Notes: generated by a model not told the origin, from the sequence alone. Positions 1 through 7,975 are shown, numbered from the stretch's first letter. The stretch is DNA of 38,621 bases from an uncultured Granulosicoccaceae bacterium (GCA_938003855.1 CALKXD010000274.1:1-38621); one strand, 5' to 3'. Numbers and translations: made by a program.

Positions 1-213
1 ACTGAAACCGAAACTTGGAAAATACGAGAAGCGCCAGGCTTGATTCTCAGGAACCAGTATTGAATTCATCGCAGGATTGTTAACTGCAGATTGAATTGAA
101 TAAATGCTGGAGGACGGGCCCATAGTCATACTCGACCCGGTATTGACTCCAGCAGACCCCGCCAGTACTGGTCCGGTATTTAGAAAGGCCGCGAATATTA
201 TTATTTTTTTCAT
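1..213 (-). CDS. Exported TraF-like / outer-membrane protein, N-terminal part only
   Basis: This reading frame is open from an ATG at 213 to the left edge of the window (71 codons, no stop), so it is a 5' partial gene. The protein begins MKKIIIFAAFLNTGPVLAGS, a classical signal peptide with two lysines, a hydrophobic core and a likely cleavage after VLA. The mature start contains a Ser-rich stretch and the words SAVNNPAM and ENQAWRFSYFP. A signal peptide followed by an early NPA motif is what I recall of the TraF_2-type family of outer-membrane-like proteins (F-plasmid TraF-related). An AGGGA Shine-Dalgarno-like sequence lies about nine bases upstream. Function is not established from 71 residues, and another beta-barrel family is possible. 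Confidence 0.6.
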   Translation of the reverse strand, partial: MKKIIIFAAFLNTGPVLAGSAGVNTGSSMTMGPSSSIYSIQSAVNNPAMNSILVPENQAWRFSYFPSFGFS

Positions 214-596
214 GCCGTATCCCTGGTTTCGACCTGTAATACGGCGTCAGGTCGATTGAGTTAACTTTTGTGTCGAAACGCAGTCAGGTAATCGGCGAAG
301 CTTTATTTATCTAAACCTGTTATTCGAACCCAGACGTCAGGGCAATGGCAGCGAAATCCTCAGCCGTCGCAAAACAAACCGTACAGGACCCTGGATAATT
401 TAAGAATGAAACGGCAATAGGCTAATAAATTCAAAGGATTACAGTGGGCGGCTCAAAGCGTGGAACACACAAACGATGCCACGCCGGATTTTAGTAAGAG
501 CCCGTGTCAAAACTTCCCCCACCCTTAATGCGGCGACGCGTCGATTCATGATCGACACTAAAGCGAGCGCCACGGCGGCACTAAAAGCCGCCAGTT
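214..596. other. Intergenic region, no gene seen
   Basis: There are 383 bases between the start of the exported protein and the stop of the DUF418 gene, both on the minus strand. The open frames here are short, antisense to neighbouring genes and not protein-like. The region must hold the promoter of the exported protein, but I see no clear -35/-10 pair or terminator. Confidence 0.5.
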
Positions 597-1595
597 TCAG
601 CGCACAGACAATGCGCTACCATTGGCCGCCCTGCGCCAGAGATACTCGACGGGCCCGTGGCGAAAGTGTCTTAACCAGACGGATGACCCATAGAGAATCA
701 TCGCCCAGATCAATAGCATTCCGCTCCCCAGAAGCGTTGCAGTCGCAGTGAAACTGCCGGCTTGCAGCAGATGATAAAAACACACCCCTAGAATTGTCTG
801 CAACAGGTAATTGCTCAGCGCCATACGGCCCGCAGCAGCCAGGCGTGTTTTTAAGCCAGAGAACCATTCTGTCTTACACCACCACATCACCAGACAGACA
901 TAGGAAAATGCAACGGCGGGGGCACCGATATTGTTAATGGCCGCCGCGTTTTCATCGGTAATCCAGGCCAATGACACAAAAGGCAGCCCGAGTAGAAAAA
1001 AAACCATAAAACGCACTCGATACCATTGACGGGGTCGATCACCGGTAATAATTCCACGACGGTAGAGGCTCATCCCGAACAGCATCATCGCCAGCGCCCG
1101 ACTGAAAAACTCATCGCCGCCCGGCCCTGCACCCGACAACAACCAGGCCACTGGTGCCCAGTACCAAAGCACCAGTGCTAAGCCGGCAAGCACCAGCGCC
1201 GGTAGATTTCTACACAGAAACAACAACATCGCACACACGGCATACACAGCCAGGATATCACCCACCCAGAGGGCACTGTGGAGTAACCCGATTCCGAGCA
1301 AAAGAAAATTGCGTCGGAAGAAAATCACAAATGACCGGCCGGTAACCTCCCCTAGACCAAGCAGCACTGATGCTCCGAACAACATCGAAAAAACCGCCAT
1401 CATTTTGTTTACCACCAGCACCAGTGAGAACACCATAAACGGGGCTCCCCAGGTACCCATTGGGAGGTCAGTAAACGCCGCCTCAATTTGCTCGACACTG
1501 TCGATATCGTAGAGGACAATATTGGCGCCAACGATCCCCAATAGTGCAAAACCTCGTAGTATATCGATTGCAACGATACGTGTTTTACTGCTCAT
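597..1595 (-). CDS. DUF418 / YeiB-family multi-pass membrane protein
   Basis: This is an integral inner-membrane protein of 332 residues with about eight to ten hydrophobic segments. The N-terminus, RIVAIDILRGFALLGIVGAN, is the hallmark of the DUF418/YeiB family (a conserved D-x-LRG-x-A-L-x-G-I entry helix). The C-terminal third, with AAGRMALSNYLLQTILG near residues 255-271, matches the DUF418 domain, which carries a G(R)M-x-LTNY-x-x-Q motif. The family is broadly related to membrane acyltransferases and is often called a transporter, but its biochemical role is unknown. The ATG at 1595 opens directly on the conserved motif, so the start is well supported. It is followed at 1684 by fucU on the same strand, 88 bases upstream, possibly in one transcript. 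Length is slightly short for the family (often 350-400). Confidence 0.88.
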   Translation of the reverse strand: MSSKTRIVAIDILRGFALLGIVGANIVLYDIDSVEQIEAAFTDLPMGTWGAPFMVFSLVLVVNKMMAVFSMLFGASVLLGLGEVTGRSFVIFFRRNFLLLGIGLLHSALWVGDILAVYAVCAMLLFLCRNLPALVLAGLALVLWYWAPVAWLLSGAGPGGDEFFSRALAMMLFGMSLYRRGIITGDRPRQWYRVRFMVFFLLGLPFVSLAWITDENAAAINNIGAPAVAFSYVCLVMWWCKTEWFSGLKTRLAAAGRMALSNYLLQTILGVCFYHLLQAGSFTATATLLGSGMLLIWAMILYGSSVWLRHFRHGPVEYLWRRAANGSALSVR

Positions 1596-1683
1596 AGTAG
1601 TGGCATACCATTACACACTTTTAATTGAAGTACCTTGCCTTAAGAACAACACCCGATGATGCGCAGGCAGTGGCACCATCAAA

Positions 1684-2130
1684 CTAATCGAACACCACCC
1701 CCTTTTTTAGAATAAAGCACCCATAGGGACGATCTTCCGATGTCTGTACCACGGCATAAGCCTTTTTGGCTGCCTCATAAAAGGCGAATCGCTCAATGGA
1801 TCCCATAACAACCTCACCGTCAGTGGCCCTGTTGCATTCATCCAGCACCTCCTGATGAACCTCCAGGCGTGTCTCCGGCTCTCCCACAACCTGCATATGA
1901 TGGACCGGGCAGTCGACAAACGAATCAAGCGGAAACAACTGCAGAATTGCCGCAACCGCCTGCGAATCATTTAGCCCGTCCAAACGCAACAGCTTACCAC
2001 TGCTGGTGCAGCTCGATACGGAATGGGCAGGGAAATTTCGATCCGCTATGACCAGATCATCTCCATGACCCATGGCGCGTAACACCCACAACAGATCTGC
2101 ATTAATTACGGAAGGAATACCTTTTAACAT
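1684..2130 (-). CDS. fucU: L-fucose mutarotase (RbsD/FucU family)
   Basis: This is a 148-residue protein of the RbsD/FucU family, cytoplasmic decameric enzymes that interconvert the alpha and beta anomers of L-fucose or D-ribose. It opens MLKGIPSVINADLLWVLRAM followed by GHGDDLVIADRNFPAHS. That is the diagnostic FucU N-terminus with the active-site His (about residue 22) and the acidic residues at 24 and 30. The C-terminal segment around residues 130-140 (EDRPYGCF) corresponds to the substrate-facing aromatic motif of the family. Length is normal (about 140-150). No fucose isomerase, kinase or aldolase gene lies in the window, so the substrate here may be another sugar. It could share a transcript with the downstream DUF418 gene. 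Ribose pyranase (RbsD) is less likely because of the length and the ADLLWVLRAMGHGD motif. Confidence 0.93.
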   Translation of the reverse strand: MLKGIPSVINADLLWVLRAMGHGDDLVIADRNFPAHSVSSCTSSGKLLRLDGLNDSQAVAAILQLFPLDSFVDCPVHHMQVVGEPETRLEVHQEVLDECNRATDGEVVMGSIERFAFYEAAKKAYAVVQTSEDRPYGCFILKKGVVFD

Positions 2131-2585
2131 GTCTAATTGCCCTGTTTCTGTATCAATTTGTTAGTCAACGATGCTGGTATGCTCACAGTATTCAGAGACG
2201 AACCCGATATCAAGGGCCGGTGCGGCAATAGAGGCGATTTATCCACCGCGTGGCGATGCGACGCAAAACACACAACCCGAATCAAACCGCCACTGCCAAG
2301 TAAATTTAAACGCATTGAAGATGCGTTACGAGTACGCAGTCATCAACCACCTGGCCTAGGGATTCCACGGCAATCGACAGACAACCGCGCGTGCAATACA
2401 AAGCTGGCACAGCACCCCTGACACAAAGCCCGGTACAGATAGCAGGACAAAAAAGGGTCTTACCAGGTATACGGCATAACCCGGGCTAAGGCATCTTTAC
2501 CGGTTAACGGCGGCCGCAGGCCAACGCTACGGCGGTAGTAGTGGCAATCAACGTGGGATTGTTGCGCTCTCCTTCGCAGGGACGG
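2131..2585. other. Intergenic region, no gene seen
   Basis: There are 455 bases between fucU and the DUF1456 gene. The overlapping open frames on both strands (longest 94 codons) have basic, proline- and cysteine-rich compositions typical of chance frames and no convincing ribosome-binding site. It must hold the fucU promoter. Confidence 0.5.
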
Positions 2586-3086
2586 CTACTCGCCCCATGA
2601 AAAACCGCCGTCCTCGGACGCAGGCTTGCCCTCTCGAAAGTGCAGCTGCAGACCATGCAGAAAATTTCGCAATATCTGGTCTTTGCATTCGCGAAAATGT
2701 TTATGGCCTGTCTTTCGAAAGAAGGCACTGAGCTCATGCTTGCTGATCTCGGAGCCACCACTGGCCAGTACCGCTAGTACTTCATCGGCCTGCAGATTCA
2801 GAGCTATTTTCAGTTTGCGGAATATTATATTGTTGGTCAGGTGCTTCTCTATAGTCGGTGCAGGCCCTTCTTTGACACCGCGCTGCGAGACAATGAATCC
2901 ATTCAGGAAGGTGGCAAAAACGGTGTCATTGCAACTCTTGAATGCTGCATCGTCAGGTTTTTTCAACCAGTCACTGATTTCTTCGCGGGTAACCTCTTTG
3001 CCAGCCAGACGGAAGATCGAAATCACGGCTGAGTCATTGAGGTCGAAGGTGTAGCGAAGCCGCCGGAGCATGTCATTGTTCGTCAT
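2586..3086 (-). CDS. yehS: DUF1456 family protein (YehS-like)
   Basis: This is a 166-residue soluble protein made of two similar repeats. The first (about 1-70) starts with TNNDMLRRLRYTFDLNDSAV and ends in CNDTVFATFLNGFIVSQRG. The second (about 82-150) starts LTNNIIFRKLKIALNLQAD and ends CKDQILRNFLHGLQLHFRE. Each carries the N-x-(I/M)-(L/F)-R-(K/R)-L(R/K)-x-(T/A)-(F/L) helix, a K/R-E-I/L-S segment and a terminal C-(N/K)-D-x-(V/I)-(L/F) motif, exactly the two-copy arrangement of DUF1456 (E. coli YehS). Function is unknown and no catalytic residues are evident. The length matches the family (about 155-170). It is divergent from the GGT/AcnX operon; about 220 bases separate the two starts. Confidence 0.92.
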   Translation of the reverse strand: MTNNDMLRRLRYTFDLNDSAVISIFRLAGKEVTREEISDWLKKPDDAAFKSCNDTVFATFLNGFIVSQRGVKEGPAPTIEKHLTNNIIFRKLKIALNLQADEVLAVLASGGSEISKHELSAFFRKTGHKHFRECKDQILRNFLHGLQLHFREGKPASEDGGFSWGE

Positions 3087-3308
3087 AAGAGAGTATTCAA
3101 TCGTTAAGGCGTGACGATATCAGAAAAGCACGCGCCAGACTAACGCGGTGAACGTCAGTGCCGCACAGGACAGCCATAATCACTGACACGGTTACATCAG
3201 CCACTGGCCGGCAACCGGCGGCGCTGATTGCTTGATCCCGACCGGTCGCACGCCCATACTTTCAGGGTCTGGCAACAGTCAGCTGCCACCGCCTTTCAGA
3301 GTCACACT

Positions 3309-5096
3309 ATGTCTGCATTTACAACGCGACCGGAAATACTCGGCAACTTCGGAGTGGTAGCGTCCACCCACTGGATCGCTACCGCAGTCGGCATGAGCAT
3401 CCTTGAAAAAGGCGGCAATGCCTTCGATGCTGCGGTTGCCACCGGTTTTGTACTGCAGGTGGTCGAGCCGAATCTGAATGGTCCCGGAGGCGATATGCCA
3501 GCGGTGCTGTACAACGCTGCCCGCAACCAGGTGGAGGTGATCTGCGGACAGGGGCCGGCACCGGCAGGAGCGACCATAGAACACTATCGCTCAGAGGGGC
3601 TGGACCTGATTCCCGGTGACGGACTGCTGGCCACCGTCATACCCGGTGCTTTCGACGGTTGGATGCTGATGTTGCGCAACTACGGATCCATGCACTTGAG
3701 CGACGTTCTGGAACCCGCCATCTATTACGCCGAGCGCGGGCATCCGGTGTTGCCTCGAGTCGCGGACACCATCGCCGACATGGCTGAATTTTTCAAACGC
3801 GAATGGCCAACGTCCTATAAAACCTGGCTACCCACCGGCAACGCCCCCGTTGGCAATCAGAACATACGCAACCCGGCGCTCGCCCGCACCTGGAAAAAAA
3901 TCATTGACGAGGCTGGAATCAAATCCGATAGAGAGGAGCAGATTGAACTGGCTCGAGCGGCATTCTACAAAGGTTTTGTGGCTGAGGAGATTGATCGGTT
4001 TTTGCAAACCACAGAGGTGATGGACGGCAGCGGCAATAGGCATAAAGGTGTTTTGACCGGCGACGACATGGCCAACTGGCAGGCAACGGTAGAGTCGCCT
4101 GCCAGTTATCAGTATCAAGGCTGGCAGGTATCGAAGACCGCCGCCTGGGGCCAGGGACCGGTGTTGCTGCAATCACTGGCAATTCTCGATGGCATTGATA
4201 TCGGGTCGATGGATCCCTGCGGAGCAGACTTTGTTCACCACGTAGTCGAGACCATGAAACTGTCGTATGCAGACCGCGAGGTTTACTACGGAGATCCCGA
4301 CCATACCGACGTGCCGCTCGAGCACCTGCTCTCGAAGCGCTACAACGCACAACGCAGAGCACTGCTTTCGCACTCTGCCGACCAGACCCTGCGCCCTGGA
4401 GATATTCCGGGCTTTGAAACAGTGCGACAGCAAACACTGGCAATGCTGGCGGATATGGGGGTCTCCACAGAGAGCGTCTATGAGCCCACCATGGCGCACT
4501 TGTCCGACAAACGCGGTGACACTGTCCATATAGATGTCATAGACAAACACGGCAATATGGTCGCCGTTACTCCATCCGGTGGCTGGCTGCAATCATCACC
4601 GACCATAGAAGCACTCGGGTTTTGTCTGAACTCGCGCGCGCAAATGTACTGGCTGACCCCGGGACTGCCAACATCGCTGCACCCGGGCAAACGGCCACGC
4701 ACCACACTAACCCCGACCATTGCCATACACGAGGACGGCGCAGCGATGGCGTTTGGCACACCCGGCGGCGATCAGCAGGATCAATGGCAACTGGCGTTTT
4801 TCCTGCGTCATGTCCACCACTGCACGAATTTACAGCAGGTCATTGACCAGCCGCTTTTTCACACGACCCATTTCCCAAGCTCGTTCTATCCACGCTCACA
4901 GCAACCGGGGCACATTATGGCAGAGCGTAATTTCGGCAGCGCGGTATTAGCGGACCTTGAAGCACGCGGACACCAGGTCACGGTCGCCGACGAATGGACA
5001 ATCGGTCGTCTGACCGCCACCCGTCGTGAGCCCGACGGCTTGCTACGCGCAGCGGCAACCCCCCGCTTAATGCAAGCCTATGCAGCCGGACGATAA
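3309..5096 (+). CDS. Gamma-glutamyltransferase-family (Ntn) hydrolase, cytoplasmic
   Basis: This is an Ntn-hydrolase of the gamma-glutamyltranspeptidase family, which is made as a precursor that self-cleaves before a threonine to give large and small subunits. From the ATG at 3309 it has 595 residues. The large-subunit entry VASTHWIATAVGMSILEKGGNAFDAAVA and the motif NGPGGD are typical. The presumed cleavage/nucleophile Thr is residue 405 in KRGDTVHIDVIDKHGNMVAVT, and the glycine-rich FGTPGGDQQDQWQ loop follows near residue 484. No signal peptide is seen, unlike periplasmic glutathione-degrading GGT, so it probably acts in the cytoplasm on another gamma-glutamyl amide or acyl compound. The frame also opens at a TTG (3228), but the added 27 residues are not family-like. 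It lies 41 bases before the AcnX genes and is almost certainly co-transcribed with them. Confidence 0.92.
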   Translation: MSAFTTRPEILGNFGVVASTHWIATAVGMSILEKGGNAFDAAVATGFVLQVVEPNLNGPGGDMPAVLYNAARNQVEVICGQGPAPAGATIEHYRSEGLDLIPGDGLLATVIPGAFDGWMLMLRNYGSMHLSDVLEPAIYYAERGHPVLPRVADTIADMAEFFKREWPTSYKTWLPTGNAPVGNQNIRNPALARTWKKIIDEAGIKSDREEQIELARAAFYKGFVAEEIDRFLQTTEVMDGSGNRHKGVLTGDDMANWQATVESPASYQYQGWQVSKTAAWGQGPVLLQSLAILDGIDIGSMDPCGADFVHHVVETMKLSYADREVYYGDPDHTDVPLEHLLSKRYNAQRRALLSHSADQTLRPGDIPGFETVRQQTLAMLADMGVSTESVYEPTMAHLSDKRGDTVHIDVIDKHGNMVAVTPSGGWLQSSPTIEALGFCLNSRAQMYWLTPGLPTSLHPGKRPRTTLTPTIAIHEDGAAMAFGTPGGDQQDQWQLAFFLRHVHHCTNLQQVIDQPLFHTTHFPSSFYPRSQQPGHIMAERNFGSAVLADLEARGHQVTVADEWTIGRLTATRREPDGLLRAAATPRLMQAYAAGR

Positions 5097-5137
5097 CCCG
5101 TTACAGCCACCACCTTACAGCAGACTAAAGGCTCCTG

Positions 5138-6364
5138 ATGAAACTCACTGAAGAAGAAAACGCCATGCTGGCCGGGAAACTGGGTGAGCCACTGCGCTGG
5201 GCAATTGATCACCAGATCAAAGTCGGCACGGCTTTCGACGCCGAAGACATGGTGCCGGTCAGTCAGTCCCACATGATGGTTGACCCGGAGAGTGTCGGAG
5301 AGCCGGGTGTGCTGTTTCTGGAACAGCTGGCCGCCAATGGAGCGCACGTGCAGATCCCGATGATTACCGACCCGCGCGGTGTCGACCTCGACTACTACCA
5401 TCCGCTGGGTCAAACCGAAGAGATGGCCAACCTGGATCGCCGCACAATTGCTGCCTGCGAGCAGATGGGTATTTTAATGACGAATACCTGCATCAACTAT
5501 CAAACCATCATGTCGCCCGCCATCGGCGACAACGTCGCATTCGGTGACACCGGCGTGGTCATCTACAGCAACAGCGTTTGCGGCGCACGGTCAAATTTCG
5601 AAGGCGGCCCCTCGGCTCTAGCGGCGGGACTCACCGGTCGAACCCCGCGCTACGGTTTACACCTGGATAAGCACCGCCTGGCAACGCGCCGCTTTTCGGT
5701 AGAGGAATCGCCACAGCATCTGACCGATTGGGGAGTACTCGGTGCGACTATTGGCAAAATGGCCGGCTCCTATTGGGAAGTACCGGTGATTGAAGGGATC
5801 AACGAAGCCCCGACTTCTGACCAGCTCAAACACATGGGCGCGGCCATGGCAAGCTTCGGCTCTACGCCGCTGTTTCATATTGTCGGAGTCACACCCGAAG
5901 CACACAGCCTGGCTAGCGTCGGCGGCGACGCCCTGGCAATCGAAAAGATCACCGCGCAAGATCTGCAAACAACACTCGCGGCCTATGGCAGCACCGGTGA
6001 CCCGGTCGATGTTGTGGTGTTTGCCGCCCCACAGTTATCGTTAATCGAAATGAGTGAACTCGCCGCCCTGTGTGTCGGTAAAAAATTCAGCGTTCCATTG
6101 TTAGTGTGCACTTCACCACAGGTCTATCCCGATGCACAGCGGATGAAACTGGTCAATGCTATCGAAGATGCGGGTGGCAAAGTACTGCAAGGCACCTGCT
6201 TCTATAACCAGTATGCACGGGAAATCGGCGAAGCAAACGGCTGGACACACCTGCTGAGTAATTCGGCCAAAATCGTTAATATACTCGGCGGATACGGCTA
6301 TCAACCGGCACTGGCCAGCATGGAACGGTGTATTGATTCTGCAGTCGCGGGAGTAATCGTCTGA
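5138..6364 (+). CDS. Aconitase X large (catalytic) subunit, type II
   Basis: This is the large subunit of the split aconitase X (DUF521) family, Fe-S dehydratases of the aconitase superfamily. Characterised members dehydrate cis-3-hydroxy-L-proline to 1-pyrroline-2-carboxylate in bacteria or phosphomevalonate in archaea. The 408 residues show the family opening LTEEENAMLAGKLGEPLRWA and the block NSVCGARSNFEGGPSALAAG. Probable cluster cysteines are C118 (TNTCINYQ), C148 and C354 (GTCFY). The C-terminal SNSAKIVNILGGYGYQPAL is the expected substrate-binding segment. An AAGG motif lies 6-7 bases before the ATG. The stop overlaps the start of the small subunit by one base (TGATG), indicating translational coupling. 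In bacteria the 3-hydroxyproline reaction is the best guess, but the GGT-like neighbour is not a usual partner. Confidence 0.92.
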   Translation: MKLTEEENAMLAGKLGEPLRWAIDHQIKVGTAFDAEDMVPVSQSHMMVDPESVGEPGVLFLEQLAANGAHVQIPMITDPRGVDLDYYHPLGQTEEMANLDRRTIAACEQMGILMTNTCINYQTIMSPAIGDNVAFGDTGVVIYSNSVCGARSNFEGGPSALAAGLTGRTPRYGLHLDKHRLATRRFSVEESPQHLTDWGVLGATIGKMAGSYWEVPVIEGINEAPTSDQLKHMGAAMASFGSTPLFHIVGVTPEAHSLASVGGDALAIEKITAQDLQTTLAAYGSTGDPVDVVVFAAPQLSLIEMSELAALCVGKKFSVPLLVCTSPQVYPDAQRMKLVNAIEDAGGKVLQGTCFYNQYAREIGEANGWTHLLSNSAKIVNILGGYGYQPALASMERCIDSAVAGVIV

Positions 6365-6771
6365 TGACAACTTTCAAATGCCACGTCGGGATTGGTCCGA
6401 CAGTCAGCGGTGTCGCACTGGTCGCCCGTGATAATTTTTCAGCACGCTACGATCTAGACCGAATCAACGGTGTTTTTTCCCGCCCGCAACACGCTTTGCA
6501 CGGGCAATCCTACAAAGACAAAATACTGGTATTAAATACCGCAAAAGGCGGTGTTGCCAGTGCCTGGATGCTGCACGAAATGAAATCACGCGGCATCACG
6601 CCAAAAGCCATACTTTTTAATCAAGCCAACACCATACTGATGCAGGGTGCTGCCCTCGCCGACCTGAGTATGTGCGATCAATTCATCGATGGCGATATCA
6701 CCACTCTGATTAAAAACGGCCAACTGCTGGAGGTAAACCCGGCAGCCGGAATCGTTACGATATTGGAGTGA
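6364..6771 (+). CDS. Aconitase X small (swivel) subunit, type II
   Basis: This is the small subunit (DUF126, swiveling domain) that completes the active site of type II aconitase X. The 135 residues contain the family words GPTVSGVALVARDNFSARYDLD (split: GPTVSGVALV, then SARYDLDRINGV), LHGQSYKDKILVLNTAKGGVA near 44-65 and AILFNQANTILMQGA. The TAKGGVASAW segment is the expected S/T-x-K-G substrate loop. Length is normal (about 130-140). It overlaps the large-subunit stop by one base and closes the three-gene operon. An inverted repeat starting at its stop codon (6769-6789) could help terminate the transcript. No proline racemase, pyrroline reductase or transporter is adjacent, so the full pathway must be encoded elsewhere. 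Confidence 0.92.
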   Translation: MTTFKCHVGIGPTVSGVALVARDNFSARYDLDRINGVFSRPQHALHGQSYKDKILVLNTAKGGVASAWMLHEMKSRGITPKAILFNQANTILMQGAALADLSMCDQFIDGDITTLIKNGQLLEVNPAAGIVTILE

Positions 6772-6789
6772 TGGTTTGCCGTGCCATCA
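6769..6789 (+). terminator. Possible weak terminator hairpin after the AcnX operon
   Basis: Arms TGATGG (6769-6774) and CCATCA (6784-6789) form a 6-bp stem with a 9-base loop beginning in the stop codon of the small-subunit gene. No T-tract follows, so intrinsic termination would be weak. The next gene is convergent (arsR stop at 6836). Confidence 0.3.
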
Positions 6790-6835
6790 CACCTCTGCGG
6801 ACATTATTAAGCGGTGTGAATGTGACTTCGGCACG

Positions 6836-7174
6836 CTATTCATCTGGCCGGCAACAGAGCGCAATGCCACAACACGACAGCACCTGTGGGTCATTACCAC
6901 AGCAATCTTTCAGCACATAGCTAAGCAAGCCCGCCACCTGGTTAAAATCAATCCGGTAGATAATCTGCCGGGAAACGCGCTCTGACGACGCCAGTCCGGC
7001 GCGTTCCAGTGCCGACACATGGAACGACACTTTAGACGGTGCTGCCCCCACCGCCTCACCAATAGCACCGGCCGACACACCGGCACTGCCACTGGTGATC
7101 AGCTGCCGGAAAATATTCAGGCGTACCTCGTGCGCCAGCGCTGCAAAGCAATCGACCGCTTGACTTTCATTCAT
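6836..7174 (-). CDS. ArsR/SmtB-family metalloregulator with C-terminal cysteine pairs
   Basis: This is a 112-residue winged-helix repressor. The N-terminus (CFAALAHEVRLNIFRQLI) and the recognition-helix region (GAAPSKVSFHVSALERAGL, about residues 42-61) followed by the wing SERVSRQIIYRID are typical of ArsR/SmtB proteins. Instead of the classical ELxVCDL cysteine motif in the DNA-binding helix, the cysteines sit at the C-terminus as three pairs: C91-C92, C101-C102 and C107-C108. C-terminal As(III) sites built from a CC pair plus a further Cys are known for the Acidithiobacillus-type ArsR, so an arsenic or soft-metal/thiophilic ligand is plausible. It is divergent from a DUF6428 gene; the 48-base gap holds an AT-rich dyad that is the likely operator. 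No arsB, arsC or arsM gene is adjacent. Confidence 0.9.
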   Translation of the reverse strand: MNESQAVDCFAALAHEVRLNIFRQLITSGSAGVSAGAIGEAVGAAPSKVSFHVSALERAGLASSERVSRQIIYRIDFNQVAGLLSYVLKDCCGNDPQVLSCCGIALCCRPDE

Positions 7175-7202
7175 ATTTTTATATTATCAGTATTATTGAA
7201 AT

Positions 7203-7220
7203 ATAAGAAGGATATCTTAT
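7203..7220. promoter_or_regulatory. Candidate ArsR operator / RBS-overlapping dyad
   Basis: The sequence ATAAGAAGGATATCTTAT has perfect 6-base arms ATAAGA and TCTTAT and lies between the divergent arsR and DUF6428 starts, covering the AAGAAGG Shine-Dalgarno of the latter. The rest of the 48-base gap is almost pure A/T, as expected of ArsR-family operators. Binding here would repress both genes. The alternative is an mRNA hairpin that hides the ribosome site. Confidence 0.45.
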
Positions 7221-7222
7221 AC

Positions 7223-7768
7223 ATGAAACAGCAATCCAGTTTGTTACGCTTCAGAGAAAACCTGCAACACCACCGGGACCTGCCTTTGGCTTTCAACGCC
7301 GCCGGCACTGCCCTGTCTCCCGGTTACCACCTGACGGAAATTAAACTGGCCACCGTGCGGTCACTTGATTGCAGCAGCAAAGCCGATCAATGGGATGAAG
7401 TAATCGTGCAACTGCTCGATGGCAACCCCGCCTCCACTGCGGGGTACATGAACGTCGCAAAATTGCTGTCTATCCTCGACAGGGCTCTGGCTCAACAATC
7501 TTCATGTGACAGCGCAGAGCTCTACTTCGAATTTGCCCCCACGGATAATACGCTGCAGAAGTTCGCTGTTGCATCCATCACTGAAGCGGACGGCGTGGTA
7601 CACGTGGGCTTGCAGGGACTGCAAACTCAGTGCAAGCCTTTCCAGCGCATGCTTGCTCAGGCCAGATCAAGCCAGCGCACCGACAATAACCCGGCTTCTG
7701 TCGGTGGCAGCACAGCCGCACAATCCACACTAACCGACACCAACTCAGCATCAACGTGCTGCAGGTAA
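7223..7768 (+). CDS. DUF6428 family protein, ArsR-associated
   Basis: This is a 181-residue cytoplasmic protein of unknown function. The core (about residues 25-135: LSPGYHLTEIKLATVRSLDCSS, DQWDEVIVQLLDG, YMNVAKLLSILDRAL, AELYFEFAP, HVGLQGLQTQCKP) matches what I recall of DUF6428, a family typically encoded beside ArsR-type regulators. The C-terminal 45 residues are Ser/Thr/Ala-rich, look disordered and end in a vicinal cysteine pair (TCCR), echoing the paired cysteines of the neighbouring regulator. The ATG at 7223 has a good AAGAAGGAT ribosome site; the same frame stays open upstream to 7019, but that extension is antisense to arsR and unlikely. It is divergently transcribed from arsR and presumably controlled by it. 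Confidence 0.75.
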   Translation: MKQQSSLLRFRENLQHHRDLPLAFNAAGTALSPGYHLTEIKLATVRSLDCSSKADQWDEVIVQLLDGNPASTAGYMNVAKLLSILDRALAQQSSCDSAELYFEFAPTDNTLQKFAVASITEADGVVHVGLQGLQTQCKPFQRMLAQARSSQRTDNNPASVGGSTAAQSTLTDTNSASTCCR

Positions 7769-7975
7769 GCAACCGCCCTGCACGTGTAGCGCGTTCTTTT
7801 TCAGCTCGGCCTGCACGGGAGCAATGGCAAGCGGGATAATAACCTGCCCCTGCCGACAGAGTGAACAGCGCAACCCCGCCTCATCGAAGATCAGTCCGTT
7901 AAAGACGGCACCGGGCAACTTAGGCGTGCCGTAGTATCGCCCTGCGACTGAATGCGGGATGATCCCGACAATGTT

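Noticed and set aside
476-751. Plus-strand 91-codon frame
   Set aside because: It is basic, antisense to the DUF418 gene at its 3' half and has no ribosome site; a shadow frame.
2137-2421. Plus-strand 94-codon frame between fucU and the DUF1456 gene
   Set aside because: Composition is chance-like (Pro/Arg/Cys-rich), there is no ribosome site and no recognisable family.
3228-3308. TTG-initiated extension of the GGT-like gene
   Set aside because: The extra 27 residues are neither a signal peptide nor family-like; the ATG at 3309 fits the family start.
7019-7222. Upstream extension of the DUF6428 frame
   Set aside because: It lies antisense to the arsR coding region; the ATG at 7223 has a good ribosome site and starts the family-like part.
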